A stretch of 45,510 nt of DNA from Oscillospiraceae bacterium (GCA_020025655.1 JAHHRR010000012.1:1-45510); one strand, 5' to 3'. Positions 33,101 through 42,200 are shown, counted from the first letter of the stretch. The notes: generated by a model from the letters alone, not told the origin. Numbers and translations: made by a program.

Positions 33101-33129
33101 TTGTTTAAAAAAACAGTATAGTATATACT
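33101..33129 (+). promoter_or_regulatory. Promoter of the His-rich CsoR gene with overlapping palindrome
   Basis: TTGTTT (33101-33106), 17 bases, TATACT (33124-33129). The perfect palindrome AGTATATACT (33120-33129) covers the -10 element, and GTATA/TATAC arms extend to 33116 and 33135. This is a likely self-operator, unproven. Confidence 0.55.
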
Positions 33130-33164
33130 TTATACTTAATGAATACATAGTTCCGGAGGGTATT

Positions 33165-33728
33165 ATGAGTCAAGATAACGAAAAAATTGAGTATCCTATG
33201 CACAAGCATATTGACGAGTATGGTCACGAGTACTGGCACAGCCATGCCCCCGGGCAGCACGTAGAGCCTGACCACGAGCATTATCATGTTGACGATCTGG
33301 GCAATCTTTACAGCCATGTTCACGACCACGGTGAGCCGGTCTGTACGCACGGCGATGCTGTTCCAGATTGTCCCCACGTCCATCCTCATGATGAACCTCA
33401 CAATCATGTTCACGACCATGAATCCGAGCATGAGCATGACCACGTCCACAACGAGCTTCACCCCCACAGCCATGAGCATACACAGACCAAGGCTGTTATA
33501 AACCGTCTTTCCCGTGCAATCGGTCATCTGGAAAGCGTAAAGCGGATGGTTGAGAGCGGAAGAGACTGCACCGAGGTTCTTATTCAGCTTGCGGCCGTTC
33601 GCTCAGCTCTTTCAAGCACCGCCAAGGTCATCCTCAAGGATCATCTGGAGCATTGCATTTCTGAAGTTGAACCGGGTAATCCCGATCAGTTCAAGGCTCT
33701 CAATGATGCGATAGATAGATTTATGTAA
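33165..33728 (+). CDS. CsoR-family metal-sensing repressor with a His-rich N-terminal extension
   Basis: Residues 1-105 contain 28 histidines in H-x-H and D-H-x-H patterns plus two cysteines (C60, C69). Residues about 107-170 are a CsoR/RcnR (DUF156) domain with INRLSRAIGHLESVKRMVESGRDC, the Cu(I)/metal ligands C135, H160 and C164 in the x-C...H-x3-C order, and the helix QLAAVRSALSS. CsoR-type proteins are all-helical repressors released by Cu(I) or another metal; ordinary members are about 90 residues. The extension may buffer or sense zinc, nickel or copper. No metal transporter gene is adjacent. The start has GGAGGG at good spacing. Confidence 0.85.
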   Translation: MSQDNEKIEYPMHKHIDEYGHEYWHSHAPGQHVEPDHEHYHVDDLGNLYSHVHDHGEPVCTHGDAVPDCPHVHPHDEPHNHVHDHESEHEHDHVHNELHPHSHEHTQTKAVINRLSRAIGHLESVKRMVESGRDCTEVLIQLAAVRSALSSTAKVILKDHLEHCISEVEPGNPDQFKALNDAIDRFM

Positions 33729-33770
33729 ACCGCATTATGTTCCCTGATTTGAATACAGTACAGACGCAAA

Positions 33771-33803
33771 AACAGGCAGAGAATAAATCTCTGCCTGTTT
33801 TTT
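33771..33803 (+). terminator. Terminator of the CsoR-type gene
   Basis: An 11-bp stem (33771-33781 with 33789-33799, 7-base loop) is followed by a T run. It lies between converging genes and may also act on the minus-strand gene. Confidence 0.88.
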
Positions 33804-33819
33804 TATACAAATTTAATTG

Positions 33820-34269
33820 TCAAACACACGCCTGCTGTCTGGCTCTTTCCCTGAAGAACTGGACAAAGGAATATACAACGCTGAACCATATAACGGTCAG
33901 AAGTGTCACCCAGCCCCATATACCGTGAATCACATTCCAACTCAGAATAATGCCCACAGTCAGTGCCGCCGCCACAGCAAGCGCAAGGATGCCCTCGCCC
34001 AGTCTTGCAGACTTTTTGTCCCTTGCGAGACAGCCCACAATAAAAAGGCCGATAAACACCACTGCGCAGAGGATATTTGTCAAGCAGTTAAATCTCTGGT
34101 TCAGTATATACTCGCTCAGCTTCTCGGGAGTGAAAATATCTGCTTCAATTACTATATTATAATTCGCAATATTTCGCAGAAGCAGCGGAATCTGGATAAT
34201 ACCTGCTGCAAAAACAATCCATTTATGCCAAGCCTTTTTCCAGTAGGAAAACTCATTCTTATTATCCAT
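33820..34269 (-). CDS. Small multi-pass membrane protein, function unknown
   Basis: The 149-residue product has about four hydrophobic helices (about 18-34, 64-82, 94-112, 116-136) and basic loops. AAGGAGG 5 bases before ATG 34269 fixes the start. It shows no motif I recognise. It is a monocistronic gene converging on the CsoR-type gene. Confidence 0.7.
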   Translation of the reverse strand: MDNKNEFSYWKKAWHKWIVFAAGIIQIPLLLRNIANYNIVIEADIFTPEKLSEYILNQRFNCLTNILCAVVFIGLFIVGCLARDKKSARLGEGILALAVAAALTVGIILSWNVIHGIWGWVTLLTVIWFSVVYSFVQFFRERARQQACV

Positions 34270-34379
34270 AAGAACCTCCTTAGCTATGTTCAAACTGATT
34301 TTTAACTAATTTCGTCAAACATACGGCGCTAAAATGCCGGGTGGGCTAAATGAGCCGTGCAGAGGACCGTGTAGAGTTT

Positions 34380-35366
34380 TTATTTGCTGTCTTTCTTTTT
34401 TCTGTATCTGCCTTTGTGAACGTGCTTTTTGCCTGCGCTGGAATTGAACAGCTTCAGCTTGCCTGTGGTGTTTTTTATGAGGGCTCTGTACTCGTAGTAT
34501 TTCTCCCTCACTTCGTTTATTCTGATTCTGCCGCCGGTAAGGAGGTTCTTCTCCTCCGCAAGCTTCTCGTTTCTGATTGCAACATTCAGCGCCGCCCCGA
34601 TATAAATAATCTGGCAGCAGGCATAAAGCCAAAGCATCAGCATGATTATAGATGCAAGTGACCCGTAAACCAGTGAATATTTGGTTGAAATTTCAATGAA
34701 TACTGAGAAAAATGCACTCATCGCAACTGTTGCAAAGCTTGCAAGAAGCGCACCGGGATAGGTTCTGTACCTGTCCCCTTTTTTAAGCGCCATGCAGTAG
34801 ATTATCCAGAGTATCAGGAACATTATACCTGCCATAATTAAAAATCGCAGGTACACCCATGACGAGCTAATATCATAAAACGGCAGTTTGGCATTTATAA
34901 AATCCAGCACTGCTCTGCCGGTTATGATGATAACCATGGATAGATACATGGCGACAAGCAGCAGAAGTGAAAACAGGACGCTGAAGGCAAAGTAAATAAT
35001 CCCCTTGTAGCGCTGTCCGCCCTGCATCTCACCTATGGTAGACTGCAGGCTTCGCACAGCAGCAGATGACGAGGTAATCAGGACCGTAATACCTGCAATC
35101 AGCAGCGCCGGACTTTTACTCTGCGCCACATGGCCCAGAAAGCCCTCCATGGTAGCCACAGTTTCAGGCGTCATGAAGCTGTAAAGTACCTCTATTCCCT
35201 CTTCCACCTTACCGATGTTGCTGCCTAGCAGATAATAAAGGCAGATAACTGTGGGGAAAAAAGTCATGGTCAGATAGTAAGAAAGGGACGAAGCTGCTCT
35301 GGCTATTTTCTTTTCGGAGTATATTCCTGCCACATCGGCAGCAATATACAGGGTTTTATTCTTCAT
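34380..35366 (-). CDS. YihY/BrkB family membrane protein
   Basis: The 328-residue protein has about six helices: the N-terminal block ARAASSLSYYLTMTFFPTVICLYYLL, then SSSAAVRSLQSTIGEMQG and the C-terminal LVYGSLASIIMLMLWLYACCQIIYIGAALN typical of BrkB/YihY. It ends in a lysine-rich tail. The function of this family is unknown; it is not an RNase, despite old names. It sits between ftsZ's terminator and the small membrane protein gene on the minus strand. Confidence 0.88.
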   Translation of the reverse strand: MKNKTLYIAADVAGIYSEKKIARAASSLSYYLTMTFFPTVICLYYLLGSNIGKVEEGIEVLYSFMTPETVATMEGFLGHVAQSKSPALLIAGITVLITSSSAAVRSLQSTIGEMQGGQRYKGIIYFAFSVLFSLLLLVAMYLSMVIIITGRAVLDFINAKLPFYDISSSWVYLRFLIMAGIMFLILWIIYCMALKKGDRYRTYPGALLASFATVAMSAFFSVFIEISTKYSLVYGSLASIIMLMLWLYACCQIIYIGAALNVAIRNEKLAEEKNLLTGGRIRINEVREKYYEYRALIKNTTGKLKLFNSSAGKKHVHKGRYRKKKDSK

Positions 35367-35385
35367 AGTAGTATGCCTTAACGAA

Positions 35386-35409
35386 AAAGCCCCCTTAGTA
35401 GGGGGCTTT
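35386..35409 (-). terminator. Terminator after ftsZ
   Basis: A 10-bp stem (35386-35395 with 35400-35409, TAGT loop) with a T run in the minus direction, 14 bases after the ftsZ stop. It closes the division cluster transcript. Confidence 0.88.
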
Positions 35410-35422
35410 CCAATTTATAAAA

Positions 35423-36589
35423 TTATTTGCTGTTAAAGATCTTGAAGATGCTGTCGAAAGGATCTTCGCTCTCGGAAGCTGCGCTGTCATCCACGATGGG
35501 AGGAGGAACAGCAGCTGCGCTTGCAGCCTTCTCAGCAGCACCGCTGAAAAGTCCTGCGGGCTTGGGAACGGAAGAATTTACGACAGGAGCAGCTGCGCTT
35601 GCAGCCTTGGCCTCGGCAGTCTCTGCTGCGGCGTGCTCCTCAAAGCCTGTTGCGATAACAGTAACTCTGATCTCATCCTGAAGAGATTCGTCAAAGGTTG
35701 CACCGAAGATGATGTTTGCATCGGGATGTGCAGCCTCCTGAACCAGGTTTGCAGCAGCCTCAACATCCTCAAGGCCCATATCCTCAGAGCCGGTGATGTT
35801 GATGAGCACACCACGTGCGCCGTTGATAGAGGTCTCCATAAGGGGAGATGCAACTGCCATACGGGCTGCATCCTCAGCCTTGCCCTTACCTGCGGCATGG
35901 CCGACACCCATGTGAGCAAATCCTGCATCCTTCATAATGCAGGTAACGTCTGCAAAGTCAAGGTTAATGAAGCCTGTATTCTTAATAAGATTGGAGATAC
36001 TTGTAACTGCCTGACGGAGTACATCATCAGCAATCTCAAATGCGTTAGCCAGAGTAACCTTCTGGTCGGTAGCGTATTTCAGTCTGTCGTTGGGGATAAT
36101 AAGCAGAGAGTCGACCTTGCCGAGAAGCTCCTTAATACCGCCGTTTGCCTGATCCATGCGGCGCTTACCCTCAAACTTGAAGGGCTTGGTCACAACGCCG
36201 ACAGTCAGAATACCTGCCTCACGGGCAATTTCTGCAACAGTAGGTGCAGCACCGGTACCGGTACCGCCGCCCATGCCGGCAGTGATGAACACCATGTCAG
36301 CATCCTCGATTGCCTTTGCAATGTTATTGCGGCTCTCTTCTGCTGAACGCTTACCAACCTCAGGATCAGAACCTGCGCCCTGTCCGTGGGTCATCTTTTC
36401 ACCGATCTGCAGCTTCTGGTCTGCGTTAGAAACAGCCAGAGCCTGCTTGTCAGTATTTATTGCAATAAATTCGACACCCTGAGTGCCTGCTTTTACCATT
36501 CTGTTTACGACATTATTACCGGCGCCGCCAACACCAACAACTTTTATTGTGACAACATTTTCCGGTCCTGCTTCGGCTTTGAATTCCAT
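35423..36589 (-). CDS. ftsZ: Cell division protein FtsZ
   Basis: The 388-residue tubulin homologue forms the Z-ring using GTP. It has VVGVGGAGNNVVNRM (N-terminal GTP motif), the tubulin signature MGGGTGTGAAP, NGGIKELL, RITGSED-like INITGSEDMGLEDVEAA, and a disordered linker rich in Ala, Pro and Val ending in the partner-binding tail DPFDSIFKIFNSK. I start at the methionine beginning MEFKAEAG, which has GGGAGG 7 bases upstream; an earlier in-frame codon at 36619 is less well placed. It is the last gene of the cluster and has its own promoter. Confidence 0.97.
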   Translation of the reverse strand: MEFKAEAGPENVVTIKVVGVGGAGNNVVNRMVKAGTQGVEFIAINTDKQALAVSNADQKLQIGEKMTHGQGAGSDPEVGKRSAEESRNNIAKAIEDADMVFITAGMGGGTGTGAAPTVAEIAREAGILTVGVVTKPFKFEGKRRMDQANGGIKELLGKVDSLLIIPNDRLKYATDQKVTLANAFEIADDVLRQAVTSISNLIKNTGFINLDFADVTCIMKDAGFAHMGVGHAAGKGKAEDAARMAVASPLMETSINGARGVLINITGSEDMGLEDVEAAANLVQEAAHPDANIIFGATFDESLQDEIRVTVIATGFEEHAAAETAEAKAASAAAPVVNSSVPKPAGLFSGAAEKAASAAAVPPPIVDDSAASESEDPFDSIFKIFNSK

Positions 36590-36652
36590 GTCCATGCCTC
36601 CCTGTATATTCTTCATCACACAACGGTGACAATTTAGCTTTCGGTATACCTT

Positions 36653-36681
36653 ATATTATTACATTTTTTCTCTAAGGTCAA
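36653..36681 (-). promoter_or_regulatory. Dedicated ftsZ promoter
   Basis: On the minus strand TTGACC (36681-36676) and TAATAT (36658-36653) are separated by 17 bases. This gives ftsZ about 60 bases of leader and expression independent of the upstream wall genes. Confidence 0.65.
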
Positions 36682-36733
36682 TACATTTTTTTATTTTTCC
36701 GAAAACCTTTGTAATTTTTTTGTAATTTATATC

Positions 36734-37519
36734 TTAATAGGGTCTGAAATGAGCAACTGAGCCGTCAGATACATCAATAATGCCCATATCTCCCTCTTTA
36801 AGCTTAGACATAACGGATACAAACATACCCATTTTTCTATCTGTGTCCCTGTTTGAGCCAAGGACAACAGTATATTTACCGCCATAGGAAAACTTGACGT
36901 TCTGCGGATCACTGAAATCAATTCTGGTAACGGAGCTGTTAAGCTCACGTCCCTCCAGCTGACCCAGCACTTCTGCCAGATAATCCACCGTAGCCTCGTT
37001 TCCGTCGGCAATATTCATTTTTTCACCAATGAGCAGCGTACCCGGTTCAAGACCTACAACAGGTATCAGCTTCTGGTCCTCATCCGCAGTTGCTTTACCC
37101 AGCATCTTGCAGCTGTGGTCAAAGGTCCACAGCTCATCACCCAGCGGAATGTATGCCAGAGCTTCACTCTCGGTTATAATAATCTTAACCTTATTGGGGA
37201 GCTTACGCTCGATTGTAACCTCCTCGATATAAGGAAGCTTTGCAAAAGCGCGGCTCAGGGCGGCAAAACGGTCAAAGAAAAACAGGTTGTCGCCCTGCTC
37301 TATATCAAGCGCGCGAATTATCTCTTCATCTGTGTAGTGCAGGTTTCCCTCCACCTTAACATCGGAAACACGGAAGAAAACAGACATCACAAATATTATT
37401 GCCACCATTACCAGAAAAAACATCAGAGGTCCGGCAATACTGCTTTTTTTGCGTGGAAGTCTGAATTTTTCCATTCGCCGGTTTTCCGGCGGCTGCTTGG
37501 TATTTATTGAAGCTGCCAT
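36734..37519 (-). CDS. ftsQ: Divisome protein FtsQ/DivIB
   Basis: The 261-residue single-pass protein has a basic N-terminus, one helix (about 28-48), a POTRA domain beginning VKVEGNLHYTDEEI, and a beta domain with LPNKVKIIITESEALAYI and ITRIDFSD-like sequence, ending FRPY. FtsQ links early divisome proteins to the septal PBP/FtsW. ATG 37519 has GGAG at good spacing. About 145 bases separate it from ftsZ, enough for the ftsZ promoter. There is no ftsA between them. Confidence 0.9.
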   Translation of the reverse strand: MAASINTKQPPENRRMEKFRLPRKKSSIAGPLMFFLVMVAIIFVMSVFFRVSDVKVEGNLHYTDEEIIRALDIEQGDNLFFFDRFAALSRAFAKLPYIEEVTIERKLPNKVKIIITESEALAYIPLGDELWTFDHSCKMLGKATADEDQKLIPVVGLEPGTLLIGEKMNIADGNEATVDYLAEVLGQLEGRELNSSVTRIDFSDPQNVKFSYGGKYTVVLGSNRDTDRKMGMFVSVMSKLKEGDMGIIDVSDGSVAHFRPY

Positions 37520-37534
37520 TATAAACTCCAATCT

Positions 37535-38788
37535 TTAGCTTTCAAGTATAATATCTCCGCCCAGACTACTAAGGCACAAATCAAAATCCTCATAACCCCG
37601 GCGGACATGGCCGTCATCTAAAATAACGCTTTCCCCATCTGCCGACAGCGCAGCAATTATCATTGCCGCTCCGCCCCGAAGGTCGGTTGCGCTCAGCGCC
37701 GCACCGTGAAGCTCATTCACGCCCCTTATAAGAGCGGTTCTGCCCTCCACCTCGATCTCAGCTCCAAGCCTTCTCAGCTCCGGCACCTGCCGGTAGCGGT
37801 TGGAAAAGATATTCTCCTCTATCTCGCTCTCGCCGTCTGCCTTTAAAAGCGCAGCCATTAAAACCGGCTGGGCATCGGTGGGAAAGCCGGGATAGGGTGC
37901 AGTTGAAATGCCTTTCACAGCTCTGAGTTTTCCGTTTGAAACCACCCTCAAAGAATGCGTGCTGTTTATTATATCACAACCTGCTTCATTTAGGAAGTAC
38001 AAAACCGTAGAAAATTGTGACGGATTTGAAACTTTTAATTCGATATCTCCCCCGCAGGCAGCACAGGCGCAGCATAAACTGGCTGCCGCTATCCTGTCGG
38101 GAATGATACGGCACACTGCGCTTTTTCTTGCGTGCATACCTGATATCTCTATTTTATCCGTTCCTGCGCCGGATATTTCCGCTCCTGCGGAGCGCAGAAA
38201 ATCCGCAAGCGCTATAATTTCGGGTTCCCGTGCGGCATTATGTATAACCGTCCTGCCCTTTGCAGCACAGGCTGCAAGCATCAGGTTTTCCGTCGCACCG
38301 ACGCTTGGAAACGGGAAAGAAATGTCCCTGCCTTTAAGCGCTCTGCTTTTGCAGATTATCTCCCCCTCATCCTCCACTATATCAGCCCCCAGCTCTCTGA
38401 GAGCTTTAAGGTGCAGGTCTATGGGTCTTTTGCCCAGCTGACAGCCGCCGGGCGGCGAAAGCTTTGCCTCTCCGCAGCGTGCAAGCAGCGCACCCATAAA
38501 AATAACCGAGGAACGCATCTCCTCCATAAGCTCGTTGGGAATATATGTTGCGGAAAGGGGTCTTGAGTCTATGTAGGCCTCATTCCCCTGCTGCTCCGCC
38601 CTGCATCCCAGATGGCGCAGAATGGAAAGCGCTGCATCAACATCATAGAGCTTAGGCAGGTTATAAAGCCTGCATTCCATCGGTGTAACTATACTTGCAG
38701 CAATAATGGGGAGTGATGCATTCTTAGAGCCCTGAACATTGCAGGAACCTTCAAGCCCTCTTCCGCCCTTTACGTGCCATATATCCAT
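37535..38788 (-). CDS. murA: UDP-N-acetylglucosamine 1-carboxyvinyltransferase
   Basis: The 417-residue enzyme transfers enolpyruvate from PEP to UDP-GlcNAc, the first committed step of peptidoglycan synthesis and target of fosfomycin. Landmarks: GSKNASLPIIAASI (N-terminal Lys-Asn), the catalytic loop PPGGCQLGKRPIDLH with the cysteine attacked by fosfomycin retained, and PGFPTDAQP and DLRGGAAMIIAAL near the C-terminus. It lies inside the division cluster rather than alone, upstream of ftsQ. Its ribosome-binding GGGGGG is part of a hairpin. Confidence 0.95.
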   Translation of the reverse strand: MDIWHVKGGRGLEGSCNVQGSKNASLPIIAASIVTPMECRLYNLPKLYDVDAALSILRHLGCRAEQQGNEAYIDSRPLSATYIPNELMEEMRSSVIFMGALLARCGEAKLSPPGGCQLGKRPIDLHLKALRELGADIVEDEGEIICKSRALKGRDISFPFPSVGATENLMLAACAAKGRTVIHNAAREPEIIALADFLRSAGAEISGAGTDKIEISGMHARKSAVCRIIPDRIAAASLCCACAACGGDIELKVSNPSQFSTVLYFLNEAGCDIINSTHSLRVVSNGKLRAVKGISTAPYPGFPTDAQPVLMAALLKADGESEIEENIFSNRYRQVPELRRLGAEIEVEGRTALIRGVNELHGAALSATDLRGGAAMIIAALSADGESVILDDGHVRRGYEDFDLCLSSLGGDIILES

Positions 38789-38795
38789 AATAATA

Positions 38796-38837
38796 CCCCC
38801 CGCATCAATCTCTCAGACCATAATATGCAGCGGGGGG
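38796..38837 (-). promoter_or_regulatory. Stem-loop covering the murA ribosome-binding site
   Basis: An 8-bp GC stem (CCCCCCGC at 38796-38803 with its complement at 38830-38837) has a 26-base loop. In the minus-strand mRNA the 3' arm carries GGGGGG, the only Shine-Dalgarno-like sequence, 7 bases before the murA ATG. There is no T run, so it is not a terminator. It can mask the site and lower or regulate translation. Confidence 0.5.
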
Positions 38838-38850
38838 ATAGATTGTTAAA

Positions 38851-39984
38851 TCAGCTGTTTTTATTCTTTCTGGCAAGCTCCAGAATTGTATCGCAAATCT
38901 GATCGGTTGCCTTGGGAACCGCAAGTGAGCGCATAGCCAGAGACATCTGTTCAAGCTTCTGCTGATCATTTATAAGACTGCGGATTTTTTCAAGCAGCAC
39001 ATCCTCATCAAACTCACCCTCAAGCATAACCACAGCACCGCCTGCTTTTTCAAGCACTCTGGCGTTTTTCTCCTGATGATTATTCGTTACATTGGGTGAC
39101 GGCACAATAAGCACCGGCTTACCCATATAGCACAGCTCTGCAAGTGTGGATGCACCGGCACGGCACATTATAAGGTCAGCTGCGGCCATAACTCTTGGCA
39201 TATCGTAAATGTACTCTCTCACATCGACGCTGCAATCGGCAGGCCTGAGATTTCTGGCGCTCATGTTATCGCAGAAGTCCTCATAATACATTTTGCCCAC
39301 GGAATGAATCATGTTGAAGTCATGCTGGCCTTTCATTTTAACCAGCATTTTGCCTACCACGTCATTCATATGTCCTGCGCCGAGGGAACCCCAGACGGAA
39401 ACCACCAGCGGCTTATCAATGGGGAAGCCAAGCTCGGCCTTAGCGGAGTTTTTGGTATACAGCGCAAAGTCGCCCCTGACGGGAGTGCCCGTTACCTGAC
39501 AGGCTTCGGGATCGGGATAATACTGCCTGCTCTCCTCAAAGCCCAGCATAATTCTGTCCATGTTTTTAGCGAGCATCTTTGTGGTAAGGCCGGGAACTGC
39601 ATTGCTCTCATGTATAAGGGTGGGAACGTGCAGCGAGGCGGCAGCCTTCAAAACCGGATAGCAGACATAGCCGCCGGTTCCGATAACGGCATCGGGCTTA
39701 AACTCCTTAATGAGCTTTTTTGCCTTTGAGGTAGCAGCCATGACATTCCTGAGGCTCTCAATATTATGTTTAATGCCGCTGAAGCTTTTGCTGCGGCTGA
39801 GGTTTGTAACCTTTAATGCTTCTATCTTATATCCCTCTCTGGGAACAAGCTCCATCTCCATTTTGCCTTCGGCACCAATAAAAAGGAATTCGCTGTCGGG
39901 CAGAAGCTCCTTTATTCTTCCCGCAATGGCAAGAGCGGGGTTAACATGACCGGCTGTACCTCCGCAGGCGAGAATCAACTTCAT
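38851..39984 (-). CDS. murG: UDP-N-acetylglucosaminyltransferase MurG
   Basis: The 377-residue membrane-associated enzyme makes lipid II from lipid I. Motifs: ACGGTAGHVNPALAIA (G-loop 1), VIGTGGYVCYPVLKAA (G-loop 2), IHESNAVPGLTTKML, and a C-terminal domain with SVWGSLGAGHMNDVV and CRAGASTLAELCYMGKPVLIVPSPNVTNNHQEKNA. Start ATG 39984 follows AGGA. Located between ftsW and murA. Confidence 0.96.
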   Translation of the reverse strand: MKLILACGGTAGHVNPALAIAGRIKELLPDSEFLFIGAEGKMEMELVPREGYKIEALKVTNLSRSKSFSGIKHNIESLRNVMAATSKAKKLIKEFKPDAVIGTGGYVCYPVLKAAASLHVPTLIHESNAVPGLTTKMLAKNMDRIMLGFEESRQYYPDPEACQVTGTPVRGDFALYTKNSAKAELGFPIDKPLVVSVWGSLGAGHMNDVVGKMLVKMKGQHDFNMIHSVGKMYYEDFCDNMSARNLRPADCSVDVREYIYDMPRVMAAADLIMCRAGASTLAELCYMGKPVLIVPSPNVTNNHQEKNARVLEKAGGAVVMLEGEFDEDVLLEKIRSLINDQQKLEQMSLAMRSLAVPKATDQICDTILELARKNKNS

Positions 39985-40000
39985 ATCTATATCATTCCTT

Positions 40001-41155
40001 TCAGTCCAGAATATCTCTGGACGCACTGAGTATTATGCCCATCTGGAAAAGCTCCATCATAAGGGCCGTCCCTCCGTAAGAGAAAAACGGCAGAGAAATT
40101 CCGGTGCAGGGCACAAGATTTGTGACAACAGCCACATTGAGAAAAACCTGAATAAAAAGCAGACTTGTAATTCCTGCGCACAGCAGGAATGAAAATCTGT
40201 CAGGGCAGTGCATAGCAATGTAGTAGCCCCTGATAATAAGCAGGGCGAACAGGCACAGCAGCAGCGCCGCACCGATAAAGCCCATTTCTTCACACCAGAC
40301 GGAGAATATAAAATCGTTATGCTCCTCCGGCAGAAACATATATTTCTGAACGCTTCTTCCGAATCCAAGTCCGCTTAATCCCCCTGAGCCGATAGAGTAC
40401 AGTGACTGCACAATCTGATACCCCTCATCGGAGGAGCTGGCAAAAGGGACAAGCCAGGTTGAGACTCTGCTTGAAGCGTAGGGAAAAAACAAAAGAACAA
40501 CTGCGACAGCGGAGCCCATAACTCCGAATGCCGCAACAAACCACCCCAGATTAACACCGCCGAGAAACAACATTACGCCGCCGACGGCAATTATAATAAC
40601 TGAGGCGGAAAAGTGAGGCTCCAGAATTAAAAGCCCCACAATCAGGGCGAGGATAACTGCAAAAGGCAGGATACCCTCTTTAAAGCTCCTCATCCTCCCC
40701 TGCTTTGAGGCAATCATTGCAGAGAAAGAAAGGATAACTGCAAGCTTAGCCAGCTCCGAGGGCTGGATTCTGATACCCGGCAGACCGAGCCAGCGGCGGG
40801 AGCCGTTTACAGTAGTACCAATAAATGGCACTAAAAGCAGTAATATTATACTAAAGAGCAGGAAGTGAAAAGCGTATTTTCTGTAAACTTCCATCGGTAT
40901 ATGTGACGAGATCCACATAAGAAATGTTCCCAGCACGGCAAAAGCCAGCTGACGGATGAAAAAATAATACGCTTTTCCTCCGGTAATCTTTCCCGGATCG
41001 TAGTAAGCCCTTGCAAAGCTTGATGACAGAATCATCATAAGACCCATTGATAAGAGCAGCAGCACCAGAAAGGCAAAGCCTCTGTCCGGTTCTCCTCTCT
41101 TTCTGTCAGCCTTAACATCAGAAAAGTCGGCAAGGCGGGCGCTTTCATAACGCAA
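40001..41155 (-). CDS. ftsW: SEDS peptidoglycan glycosyltransferase FtsW
   Basis: The 384-residue polytopic protein has about ten helices. FtsW/RodA landmarks: NGSRRWLGLPGIRIQPSELAKL and the loop QKYMFLPEEHNDFIFSVWCEEMGFIG, then GISLPFFSYGGTALM. SEDS proteins polymerise lipid II with a class B PBP partner, here probably the PBP at 43.7-45.5 kb. The start is TTG 41155 with GGAGG 7 bases upstream. Location in the dcw cluster favours FtsW over RodA. Confidence 0.93.
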   Translation of the reverse strand: MRYESARLADFSDVKADRKRGEPDRGFAFLVLLLLSMGLMMILSSSFARAYYDPGKITGGKAYYFFIRQLAFAVLGTFLMWISSHIPMEVYRKYAFHFLLFSIILLLLVPFIGTTVNGSRRWLGLPGIRIQPSELAKLAVILSFSAMIASKQGRMRSFKEGILPFAVILALIVGLLILEPHFSASVIIIAVGGVMLFLGGVNLGWFVAAFGVMGSAVAVVLLFFPYASSRVSTWLVPFASSSDEGYQIVQSLYSIGSGGLSGLGFGRSVQKYMFLPEEHNDFIFSVWCEEMGFIGAALLLCLFALLIIRGYYIAMHCPDRFSFLLCAGITSLLFIQVFLNVAVVTNLVPCTGISLPFFSYGGTALMMELFQMGIILSASRDILD

Positions 41156-41186
41156 ACTACCACCTCCCCGACTTTAAATCAAAAAT

Positions 41187-42200
41187 TTACATGGGGAAGC
41201 GATTACTTACCCCTATAAATGATATGATTGCAAAGATCAAAGATATGCCTGTAAACAGAAGAAAAATTTCTTTTTCTTTCCACTTGTGTCCGGTCCAGCC
41301 GCCCATCTCAAGATGGTGATGGAAAGGAGCCATGCGGAACACTCTCTTGCCGTGGCTCAGCTTAAAGTAGCCGATCTGAATAATATCAGAGAGAGTTTCA
41401 ATAATGTAGATAATGCCCAGAGTGATAAGGATAAGGGGCATATCGTAAGCAAAGGCAAGGCCGGCAATAGCTCCGCCGAGGAAGAGTGAGCCGGTATCGC
41501 CCATAAAGCACTGAGCCGGATTAAAGTTGTAGACAAGGAAGCCCAGAAGTCCGCCCAGAAGTGCGGAGGCAAATATACCCAGCTCCAGATACTCCTGACC
41601 CCACATGAATGTGACGGTCACGAAGAAAAGGCAGACAGGCATGGAGGTTCCGGCTGCAAGGCCGTCGATGCCGTCGGTAATGTTAACCGCATTAACAGTA
41701 CCTACAATAATAAATGCAGCAAGAACGAAGTAAAGCCATTCGGGCATCAGGATGCTTGTGTTAAAGAAAGGAACATAGAGGTTGGGGCTTACAAAGCCGA
41801 TCTGACGCATGAGGAAAAGGAAGCACAGTGCGGCTGCAAGCTGTAAAAGGAACTTTGCTTTTGCGGTAAGACCCAGATTTCTCTTGTTCTTTACCTTCTC
41901 CCAGTCATCCATGAAGCCGATAAAGCCAAAGACGGCTGCAAAAAGGAACACGAAGATATGCACAAAGTTTCCCTGAAGCATACCGGAAAAGCCCACTGTC
42001 AGCAGCACAAACAGAACCGCCAGAATGAACATAACTCCGCCCATGGTAGGTGTGCCGCTTTTGGACATATGCCATGTGGGGCCGTTTTCTTTAATCTCCT
42101 GTCCGGCTTTCTGCTTTCTGAGCCACGGAATATAGTATTTTCCGAAGGCGGTTGCAAAAAGGAAGGCTAAAACAAATGCGCATATCAGCTGAATCATCAT
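41187..42200 (-). CDS. mraY: Phospho-MurNAc-pentapeptide translocase MraY
   Basis: The 337-residue membrane enzyme makes lipid I from UDP-MurNAc-pentapeptide and undecaprenyl phosphate. It contains GPTWHMSKSGTPTMGGVMF, the catalytic aspartates of FMDDWEKVKN and NAVNITDGIDGLAAG, and the C-terminal block RVFRMAPFHHHLEMGGW (HHH motif). GGAG precedes ATG 42200. It follows murE directly, with no murF or murD between. Confidence 0.97.
   Translation of the reverse strand: MMIQLICAFVLAFLFATAFGKYYIPWLRKQKAGQEIKENGPTWHMSKSGTPTMGGVMFILAVLFVLLTVGFSGMLQGNFVHIFVFLFAAVFGFIGFMDDWEKVKNKRNLGLTAKAKFLLQLAAALCFLFLMRQIGFVSPNLYVPFFNTSILMPEWLYFVLAAFIIVGTVNAVNITDGIDGLAAGTSMPVCLFFVTVTFMWGQEYLELGIFASALLGGLLGFLVYNFNPAQCFMGDTGSLFLGGAIAGLAFAYDMPLILITLGIIYIIETLSDIIQIGYFKLSHGKRVFRMAPFHHHLEMGGWTGHKWKEKEIFLLFTGISLIFAIISFIGVSNRFPM

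Noticed and set aside
33196..33483. Arg/His-rich open frame antisense to the histidine-rich region
   Set aside because: It is the low-complexity shadow of the CAC/CAT-rich coding strand.
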